Shown here: positions 22,245-27,595 of the stretch, piece by piece
Layout: each line of letters opens with the position of its first letter
Position numbering within the stretch: position 1 is the stretch's first letter
Source: Candidatus Bathyarchaeota archaeon
GTDB taxonomy: Archaea > Thermoproteota > Bathyarchaeia > RBG-16-48-13 > GCA-020355125
Direction: 5' to 3'
NCBI GenBank assembly: GCA_026014905.1
Contig: JAOZHK010000218.1
Span: 1-27,595 of the forward strand
DNA length: 27,595 nt
Program-made: the position numbers and the translations under genes
Notes under the pieces: model-generated
The model's database searches: none
Seen by the model: only the letters and a program-made list of their open reading frames with translations
What the model was told of the DNA's origin: nothing

Positions 22245-24533
22245 TTAAAGACCATGGCTGATTCGGGCAATAAATTGATTTTGTTCTTCAACGGAGAGAG
22301 TTGTGAAGTAGACGCTCCAGCCAGTAAGGCGGATTTGGAGTGTTGCGTAATTCTCTGGATGTTGTTGCGCCGCGCGAAGTGTATCAACATCGTAGACATT
22401 GAATTGTGCTGCGTATCCTCCTTGGGCAATGAATGTTTTAATTAGCGAAATTAATGCCTGTAGACCTTCTGTACCACGTACAGCTGTTGGGTGAAGCGTG
22501 ATATCGAGGACAGCTCCATTTGGTAGGTTTGTAGCATCAATTTTGGTGATGGAATTGATGAGGGCAGTGACACCGTTTTTATCTTGCCCATAAGAGGCAC
22601 CCATACCAGGCGCTAAAGACTCGTAGGCACGACGTCCGTCAGGCAAAGCACCGACTTTGTTACCCCCTTTCCATGCATAATTCAAGGTGAAGAGGGCGGC
22701 CTGGCAAGCTCCGCCGCGACCATTTGTGAAAGAATGTACTTTGCTGCAATAATACTCTGCTATCCGTTGAGCAAGGACGTCAGCATCTGGATGATTATTA
22801 CCCCATTTAGGCACTCGGTTAAGAAGATATTGCCGCATAAGTTCATTATCCTCGAAGTTCCGTCTGATAGCGTCAAGGACCGATTCCATAGTGAACCGAT
22901 GTTCTTCAAAGACAACTTGTTTTAAGGCAAGAAGAGAATCACAGACATTGGCTAAACCTGCACCCACAAAGCCTGTAGAATTATAGATTGGCCCCCCTTG
23001 CCCTACATCTCGTCCTCGGGCGATACAGTCTTTAATTGTTCCTGCAATTAGGGGCGAAGGATTGATCTGAGGCCAATAACGTTCTGCAGCTTGGATGCAT
23101 GAGAGGGCGCCTTCTAGGAAGGCATCCATTTGTTGTGTGTATGCGATCCAGAGTTGCTCAAAAGCAGTGAATGCACAAGGATCACCCGTCTGGGGACCTA
23201 GTTGTCTCCCACTGAGTGGATCGCGTCCATTGTGCAGTGTGAGTTCAATGCCTTTTGCGAGATTAACGGTGATATTCATAGTACATGCTGCTTCTTTTCC
23301 CTCGACAGCAGGTTCATAACAACCGATTGGGAGATAAAAACGAGCATCTTCAATAGTCTTACCTCGTTTAACAAGGGCTTCAACAGCTGGTTCATCATTG
23401 ATTAGAACCATTGAGTTATGACCTTTACGAATCAAATCAGCAACGCGTTGATACAAGGATGGGGGACTCGATGGCAGAAAACGAATTGAGAGTTTAGGAT
23501 CGGGAGTATTTAATTCCTCATATGCATCGAGAGCGAGATACGTTAATTCATTTGTGATCTCGGTACCATCGGGATATTGACCTCCAAAGACAAAATTCTT
23601 CCCATTCAAATGGCCTCTGGTTCGCGAGTAAAATTTGATCCAAAAGAATTTGATCAATTCTTTGGCTTGTTCAGGTGTGAGGCCTCCAGCTTTGATATCA
23701 GCTCGATAAAAAGGGTAGATCGATCGATCAAATTGACCCATGGAACGCACGAGTTCACCCTCCATCTCAATAAGTTCATGCATTAACCATATGAACTGCA
23801 AAGCTTCATGAAAGGTGCGGGGACGGTGTGCGGGGACATTACGGCAACAAGACGCTATTGTTTGTAAGCGAACTGCATGCTGAGGATATGCAGAAACCAT
23901 TGATTCGGCGAGGTCAGCGAAACGCTGAGCCAATTGGATTGTTGCGTGATATACAATTTCTACCGCGGAGTAAAATGCATCTTGTTCTGCGGTTATTGCA
24001 TTACCAAGAGTCTGGCGGGCTAATGCTACGTGATCAAGCAATCCTTGAAGGCCTTGGGATAAGAGATAGTCCCATCCCGGTGAGATATGTCCCCGATCCA
24101 ACCCAGCTTTGGGTCCTGATGCCTGACCGCTTGAGTATGCACGATCAAGCCATGATGACTCTTTGGTAATAGCTCCTGTCATCGCTTCATGGAGCCATTT
24201 GAGAGAAACACTACGCACTAAGCTGGATTCATCTCCCGCACGCGGAGTTGAGGAGTGCCCTCCATGGTTAAGTTTATCGACAAACCAGTCATGTGGGTCG
24301 ATCATTATCTGGGCACGAGTAACAACGATTCGGAATACATGGGCTTTTTGTAATACGCGTGGTTGATCTGGGTTTGCTTGCAGATATGTTTCAATCTCGT
24401 CCTTTAAACCTTGAAGGGAAAGTCCAGTCGTTTGGTCGAAAGATATCTCCTGAAATTGGTTGAAAAGATGATCACGATTCTGCTCGAAGGTATTCCATAC
24501 TTGTTGATCTGTTTCTTGAGTACTTGTTGCCAT
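22245..24533 (-). CDS. Glycyl-radical enzyme of the C-x-E dehydratase/lyase type, substrate unknown
   Basis: 762 residues, a complete PFL-like glycyl-radical enzyme. The active-site loop is GCYEP with thiyl-radical C405 and general-base E407, the C-x-E arrangement of glycerol/propanediol dehydratase, CutC and HPAD-type enzymes, not pyruvate formate-lyase (Cys-Cys). The glycyl-radical motif near the C-terminus is RLTGW with G738. Other landmarks are RPRTFHEALQ (238-247), MGQFDRSIYPFY (265-276) and NLAKGIELTLHNG. It is anaerobic and cytoplasmic, and needs the activase encoded just downstream. The substrate cannot be told: no microcompartment or aldehyde dehydrogenase genes are nearby. The ATG at 24533 has AAGGAG 10 nt upstream. 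Divergent genes encode a small Cys-rich protein and a Thr-nucleophile phosphatase/sulfatase-like enzyme. Confidence 0.9.
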   Translation of the reverse strand: MATSTQETDQQVWNTFEQNRDHLFNQFQEISFDQTTGLSLQGLKDEIETYLQANPDQPRVLQKAHVFRIVVTRAQIMIDPHDWFVDKLNHGGHSSTPRAGDESSLVRSVSLKWLHEAMTGAITKESSWLDRAYSSGQASGPKAGLDRGHISPGWDYLLSQGLQGLLDHVALARQTLGNAITAEQDAFYSAVEIVYHATIQLAQRFADLAESMVSAYPQHAVRLQTIASCCRNVPAHRPRTFHEALQFIWLMHELIEMEGELVRSMGQFDRSIYPFYRADIKAGGLTPEQAKELIKFFWIKFYSRTRGHLNGKNFVFGGQYPDGTEITNELTYLALDAYEELNTPDPKLSIRFLPSSPPSLYQRVADLIRKGHNSMVLINDEPAVEALVKRGKTIEDARFYLPIGCYEPAVEGKEAACTMNITVNLAKGIELTLHNGRDPLSGRQLGPQTGDPCAFTAFEQLWIAYTQQMDAFLEGALSCIQAAERYWPQINPSPLIAGTIKDCIARGRDVGQGGPIYNSTGFVGAGLANVCDSLLALKQVVFEEHRFTMESVLDAIRRNFEDNELMRQYLLNRVPKWGNNHPDADVLAQRIAEYYCSKVHSFTNGRGGACQAALFTLNYAWKGGNKVGALPDGRRAYESLAPGMGASYGQDKNGVTALINSITKIDATNLPNGAVLDITLHPTAVRGTEGLQALISLIKTFIAQGGYAAQFNVYDVDTLRAAQQHPENYATLQIRLTGWSVYFTTLSVEEQNQFIARISHGL

Positions 24534-24603
24534 TTTAAAAACGCTCCTTTCGCTGAATTTAATTGAAATTCGCTATGAAGGATTACCACAATTATTGTTA
24601 ACT

Positions 24604-24623
24604 TATATGTGCGCGTGTGTGTG
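24604..24623. other. 20-bp alternating purine-pyrimidine tract
   Basis: TATATGTGCGCGTGTGTGTG, uninterrupted, 71 bp before the glycyl-radical enzyme start in the divergent intergenic region. Confidence 0.75.
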
Positions 24624-24730
24624 ATCGATAGCGTGTGCTATTTGTCGGATAACTATGCAATGATGGAGTTTAAGGATTTCGCTACTTAACGCACGCAGAC
24701 ATTCACCTTGCACTGGAATCAACTTGGCGT

Positions 24731-24752
24731 TACGCGCGCGCACGTACGCGCA
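24731..24752. other. 22-bp alternating purine-pyrimidine tract
   Basis: TACGCGCGCGCACGTACGCG followed by CA. It sits about 20 bp upstream of the TATA element of the small Cys-rich gene, a position where a supercoiling-sensitive structure could affect transcription. Confidence 0.78.
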
Positions 24753-24770
24753 AAAAACCTAAGGCTAAAT

Positions 24771-24780
24771 CTTATATCTT
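24771..24780 (+). promoter_or_regulatory. TATA-like promoter element of the Cys-rich small gene
   Basis: CTTATATCTT, centred about 30 nt before the ATG at 24805. This is standard archaeal spacing for a transcript with almost no leader. Confidence 0.55.
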
Positions 24781-24804
24781 GTGACTTTAGGATATTCTAT
24801 CACA

Positions 24805-24942
24805 ATGTCAACTGAACAAACATGCGAGAACTGTCTATACGCTGAACTTGAATGTCCCCCTGTGATCGTGTGTCAACAGTCAGGTGAAACGCGATATAGC
24901 GATAGCCCAGCATGCCCTCAGTTTGTGGAAATCGAGTTGTAA
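24805..24942 (+). CDS. Small Cys-rich protein, 45 residues, possible Fe-S or zinc protein
   Basis: Reads MSTEQTCENCLYAELECPPV and ends ACPQFVEIEL. Cys at 7, 10, 17, 23 and 37. The set C7-x2-C10-x12-C23-x13-C37 matches the spacing style of small HiPIP-like Fe-S proteins, including the accessory subunits of some glycyl-radical enzymes (benzylsuccinate synthase, HPAD), which are also short. That similarity is only by spacing, recalled and not searched. A zinc site is equally possible. It has its own TATA element and is divergent from the glycyl-radical enzyme. The following phosphatase/sulfatase-like gene begins within about 150 nt, so the two may share a transcript. Confidence 0.65.
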   Translation: MSTEQTCENCLYAELECPPVIVCQQSGETRYSDSPACPQFVEIEL

Positions 24943-25087
24943 CAAAAATATCGAAGGAGAGCACTGCTTTTTGAGTGAAAAATCTGGAGGAAAAAGTATT
25001 CGTGAACTCGAGGCGATTCCGAAAATGGGACGCTATTTTTTTCCTTGGGGTGGTTTCCGCCTCGACACATTAAATCCTCCCTGCAAC

Positions 25088-26428
25088 ATGAATGTTATTG
25101 TAGTCATCTCCGATACACTACGACGTGACCATGTGGGATGTTATGGTGGACTCGCGCAAACTCCCGCTTTAGACCGGTTTGCCCGCGACGCTGCCGTATT
25201 CGAGAATGCATTCATATCATCGTTTCCAACACTGCCCAACCGTACGGACCACTTCACTGGAAAATACAGTTTTCTTTGGCGAGGTTGGAGTCCCCTCCCT
25301 ACAAATGAAGTGGTATTAGCAGAGACCCTGGGACATTATGGAGTTCTCTCGATGCTGATTGGTGACACTTATCATCTTTTTCGTGATAACTACTTCTATT
25401 CACGGGGATTCTCGGGATGGTATTGGAATCGTGGTCAGGAAGGGGATCGACTTACTACTGACAGGGATATCCCGATCCACTATCCATGCAATAAAGAGAA
25501 GATCCGATGGTGGAAGCGAGGACGGTATGAAAACATTATTCGGAACAGATATCATCGCCGTGTGGAAACTGATTGGTTTGCTCCGGGTACTGTGACTAAA
25601 GCTATGGATTGGCTGGATCACAATTATAAGCATAAAAGTTTTCTGCTCTGGATTGACTTATTTGATCCACATGAGCCCTGGGATCCTCCTAACCATTTCA
25701 TCGAATTATACGACTCAGGGAACGATTTAGACCAAGATTGTGATTACCCAGTTACTGGCTCCGTTGATTTGTATTCATCTCGTGAGTTAGCGCGTATTCG
25801 CGCACGTTATAAAGCTGAAATCACAATGGTTGATAAGTGGTTCGGCCGACTCCTCGAGAAGATTGATGAATTACAATTACAAGATAATACTATGATTATC
25901 TTCACGACGGATCATGGTCACTATTTTGGATACCCGGGCGATGATGATCTTATTGGAAAACCGATCGGTCCAAAAGGATTGTTACTGCCCATTATTCACA
26001 TTCCGCTTCTTGTACGCATGCCCGATGATACTGGGAGGGGAGAACGTGTCAAAGGGATTGTTCAGCCTGTAGATACGTTCTCTACTATCCTGGATTTTCT
26101 GAATCTTCCACCAGTCCAAGGATGTCACGGCCAATCTTTTCTTCCTTTGCTTCGGGATGATTGTATTGAGTCCCGAGAGTATGGACTTTCAGGTTGTGTT
26201 AATCGAGTTGCCCACTTCACCAACCAGCATTGGGGATATACATGCTTTCAGAAGGGTCCGAGCTGGAAACCAGCAATGTTATTTAACCTAGAGGAGGACC
26301 CAACACAACAATACGATATTATCGACCAAGAACCGGAATTAGCTGATGCATTGTACCAAAAGTTCATTGAATACTTGCTTAAGATCCAGGCTCCATCAGA
26401 TCAGATCGAGAAGTATGCGCCTTACTGA
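25088..26428 (+). CDS. Alkaline-phosphatase/sulfatase-superfamily hydrolase with Thr nucleophile
   Basis: 446 residues from Met at 25088, the family-typical start (MNVIVVISDTLRRDHVGCYG). The frame is open upstream to GTG 24884, with possible starts at TTG 24971 and ATG 25025, but this part overlaps the small Cys-rich gene and lacks family features. Metal residues: the Asp in VISDTLRRDH and DHGH in TTDHGHYFGYPG. The sulfatase signature C/S-x-P-x-R-x4-T-G appears as T48-L-P-N-R52 followed by TDHFTG. Thr therefore stands where formylglycine forms, and the protein cannot be a classical formylglycine sulfatase. Thr nucleophiles occur in phosphodiesterase and phosphoglycerol-transferase members of the superfamily. 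Phosphoester substrate is likely; identity unknown. No signal peptide, so cytoplasmic. Confidence 0.8.
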   Translation: MNVIVVISDTLRRDHVGCYGGLAQTPALDRFARDAAVFENAFISSFPTLPNRTDHFTGKYSFLWRGWSPLPTNEVVLAETLGHYGVLSMLIGDTYHLFRDNYFYSRGFSGWYWNRGQEGDRLTTDRDIPIHYPCNKEKIRWWKRGRYENIIRNRYHRRVETDWFAPGTVTKAMDWLDHNYKHKSFLLWIDLFDPHEPWDPPNHFIELYDSGNDLDQDCDYPVTGSVDLYSSRELARIRARYKAEITMVDKWFGRLLEKIDELQLQDNTMIIFTTDHGHYFGYPGDDDLIGKPIGPKGLLLPIIHIPLLVRMPDDTGRGERVKGIVQPVDTFSTILDFLNLPPVQGCHGQSFLPLLRDDCIESREYGLSGCVNRVAHFTNQHWGYTCFQKGPSWKPAMLFNLEEDPTQQYDIIDQEPELADALYQKFIEYLLKIQAPSDQIEKYAPY

Positions 26429-26844
26429 AACTGGAGAGTATATGAGACGGGGATGCCTTCTGCGATGCTTCGTGTCATCAAGCAGCCACGTCGCAGAATA
26501 GACTGAATGATTTTTTCTGCTCGAAGGCGATAACGTTCAGCGACGGCAACCTGAAGCGTTAGAATAATACCTTCTAGTGTATGGGTTGTCATTTCTTGTT
26601 TGAGATGTGCTTGAACGATAAACTCTTGAAGGGGGATTGTTGCGTGTCGGAGGGAAAGGAGGATCCATTCAGCGATGCATTCAGCGATCGCGGCCAATAA
26701 TAATTCCCGGGCACACCCAACTTGCTGTTCTCGGGGGAGCCGCGATTTCTTGATGATAAGTTCAGTGGGTAAGGCTTTATGTGAAAACTGTAGTTTCAGG
26801 TCATCTGTGCCTGGACCTATCCAGGAGATTGTTATTCCGACCAA
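26422..26844 (-). CDS. OsmC/Ohr-like protein
   Basis: 140 residues with the OsmC-family pattern: an N-terminal beta region (FSHKALPTELIIKK), then RELLLAAIAECIAEWIL with C56 at the start of the long central helix, and a second Cys, C121, in ILRRGCLMTRSI, 65 residues later, the usual spacing of the redox Cys pair. Family members reduce organic peroxides or act on other thiol substrates. Here the second Cys lacks the usual following Pro (normally C-P), which weakens the assignment to a catalytic peroxidase. The start is TTG at 26844; a stop lies three codons upstream. It is convergent with the phosphatase-like gene, overlapping it by 7 nt. Confidence 0.68.
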   Translation of the reverse strand: MVGITISWIGPGTDDLKLQFSHKALPTELIIKKSRLPREQQVGCARELLLAAIAECIAEWILLSLRHATIPLQEFIVQAHLKQEMTTHTLEGIILTLQVAVAERYRLRAEKIIQSILRRGCLMTRSIAEGIPVSYTLQFQ

Positions 26845-26931
26845 CGCAATTCACGTCAGTACCCAGTTCGAAGCTTGAATATAAAACATCCTTTCTAGGT
26901 AAAGTGGCTAAACAGTAGTCAGAGAAAACGG

Positions 26932-26947
26932 ACGCGCGCGCGTATAT
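26932..26947. other. 16-bp alternating purine-pyrimidine tract
   Basis: ACGCGCGCGCGTATAT in the divergent intergenic region between the OsmC-like and HTH genes. Confidence 0.72.
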
Positions 26948-26974
26948 CTCAACACCGAGAATGCTCTCAATAGT

Positions 26975-26986
26975 ATTTATAAAGAG
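26975..26986 (+). promoter_or_regulatory. TATA-like element for the right-end HTH gene
   Basis: ATTTATAAAGAG, centred about 45 nt before the GTG at 27026, which would leave a leader of about 20 nt carrying the AGGTGG ribosome site. Confidence 0.45.
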
Positions 26987-27025
26987 CGGGTTACTATAAC
27001 ACCGTATTGACGCTAGGTGGTTGCA

Positions 27026-27352
27026 GTGAAGAATCCATGTGAAATTGTTTCACGAAATATTTTACCAGCATGTAGATCTTTAATAGCTAGAGAATTGATT
27101 GAAAAACACCATTTCACACAGACATTAGCCGCTGAGAAACTTGGAACCACCCAGGCAGCTATCAGTCACTACTTATCCTCCAAGCGCGGCGAGAAATACG
27201 TGAACATTTTAACTGAGAATTCACAGGCTATGTCTACGATCACGAATCTCGTTGACCGAATAGCGATGAATGAGACAGCGCCAGATGAGATCATGGAAAC
27301 GTTTTGTGAGCTCTGCGGTTTAGTACGGGAGCAAAATCTTGTTATTGGCTGA
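27026..27352 (+). CDS. Xre-like HTH transcriptional regulator with C-terminal Cys pair
   Basis: 108 residues from GTG at 27026 (MKNPCEIVSRNILPACRSLIARELIEKH in pattern). This belongs to the archaeal Xre-type family that begins P-C-E-I and has the HTH FTQTLAAEKLGTTQAAISHYLSSKRG. Near the C-terminus is FCELCGLVR, a C-x2-C pair that may join Cys5 and Cys16 to bind Fe-S or zinc (inference). The GTG at 27017 is an alternative, but AGGTGG lies 5 nt before 27026 and family members start close to the P-C-E-I motif. Likely a one-component regulator; the targets may include the divergent OsmC-like gene. Confidence 0.8.
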   Translation: MKNPCEIVSRNILPACRSLIARELIEKHHFTQTLAAEKLGTTQAAISHYLSSKRGEKYVNILTENSQAMSTITNLVDRIAMNETAPDEIMETFCELCGLVREQNLVIG

Positions 27353-27408
27353 TTAACACCAGCAAAACTTGCTACTCTTCCTCGTACTCATCGTTGTGAT
27401 AGTGGTAG

Positions 27409-27594
27409 CTAGGATGGTGAATGTCGGCGAATTAAGGAAGGGAGCAACGCAAGAAACGCTGTGACACCCCCGAGGACAAAGACCGAGAGCAGTCCCCACG
27501 ATTCAGCGAGAGGCGTTGTCGCTATCTTCGTGATATTACCTGTCGATGAGGCAACATTGTAAAGACTTGTTGCGACTCCACGATTCTGGGCTGT
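27409..27594 (-). CDS. MFS transporter, C-terminal part (runs off the window)
   Basis: The last 61 residues of a major-facilitator permease, entering from the right edge on the minus strand and ending at the TAG at 27411-27409. The visible part reads TAQNRGVATSLYNVASSTGN, which is the loop before the penultimate helices in MFS drug/sugar efflux proteins, followed by a final TM segment (LLSVFVLGGVTAFLALLPSL) and a short basic tail RRHSPS. Substrate unknown. It is convergent with the HTH gene. Confidence 0.7.
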   Translation of the reverse strand, partial: TAQNRGVATSLYNVASSTGNITKIATTPLAESWGLLSVFVLGGVTAFLALLPSLIRRHSPS

Positions 27595-27595
27595 T

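Noticed and set aside
22193..22429. N-terminal extension of the activase
   Set aside because: Overlaps the glycyl-radical enzyme reading frame and has no family similarity; a ribosome site supports the Met at 22192.
24884..25087. 68-residue N-terminal extension of the Thr-type hydrolase
   Set aside because: Overlaps the 45-residue Cys gene in another frame and precedes the family-typical MNVIVVISD start; kept only as an alternative.

Overview
The window looks like a piece of an archaeal chromosome. The evidence is a family-B DNA polymerase next to a degenerate RadA-like protein, a methanogen-type methylamine methyltransferase homologue, TATA-type promoters about 25-30 nt from start codons (short-leader or leaderless transcripts), and occasional strong GGAGGTGA ribosome binding sites. 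GC is moderate and intergenic DNA is AT-rich and long for a prokaryote. An anaerobic or facultative lifestyle is suggested by the glycyl-radical enzyme with its activase, a two-cluster ferredoxin-like protein and the corrinoid-type methyltransferase homologue. The lineage cannot be fixed from sequence alone; an Asgard-like or other mesophilic uncultured archaeon is a reasonable guess, no more.

Layout. Positions 1-4300 hold a PHP-type histidinol phosphatase, a ferredoxin/zinc-ribbon fusion with a tiny Cys-rich protein upstream, a run of three small plus-strand genes (membrane protein, unknown, DUF4177-like), two copies of an AT-rich repeat, a doubtful small ORF, a GNAT acetyltransferase and a start-less remnant of a secreted protein. 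Positions 4300-6200 hold an amidohydrolase flanked by two near-identical 27-bp copies of a tRNA 3' end, which resembles an integration scar. Positions 6200-10100 (minus strand) hold a histone-deacetylase-superfamily enzyme, an MtmB homologue with no pyrrolysine codon, and a DUF401 membrane protein. Positions 10260-13130 hold two membrane or surface proteins, a CysQ-like phosphatase and a small unknown protein. Positions 13350-16612 hold a thioredoxin divergent from an HTH regulator, then a TIM-barrel amidohydrolase, an M24-fold protein that has lost most metal ligands, and a winged-helix protein.

Positions 16802-20154 form a two-gene operon: a RadA-like protein without Walker A or Walker B, followed 17 nt later by a PolB with intact polymerase residues and a destroyed exonuclease site. 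This arrangement resembles a damage-induced mutagenesis (mutasome-like) module. Positions 20200-20997 encode an SPFH/band-7 protein. Positions 21275-24533 hold a glycyl-radical enzyme and its activase, divergent from a 45-residue Cys-rich protein and an alkaline-phosphatase/sulfatase-superfamily enzyme whose nucleophile position is Thr. The right end has an OsmC-like protein, an HTH regulator and the C-terminus of an MFS transporter.

The most unusual DNA-level property is a set of long perfect alternating purine-pyrimidine tracts (CG/TG/TA steps, up to 24 bp) in intergenic DNA, often next to stop codons or at the edges of gene fragments. The most interesting proteins are the pyrrolysine-less MtmB homologue, the PolB/degenerate RadA pair and the metal-ligand-less M24 protein.
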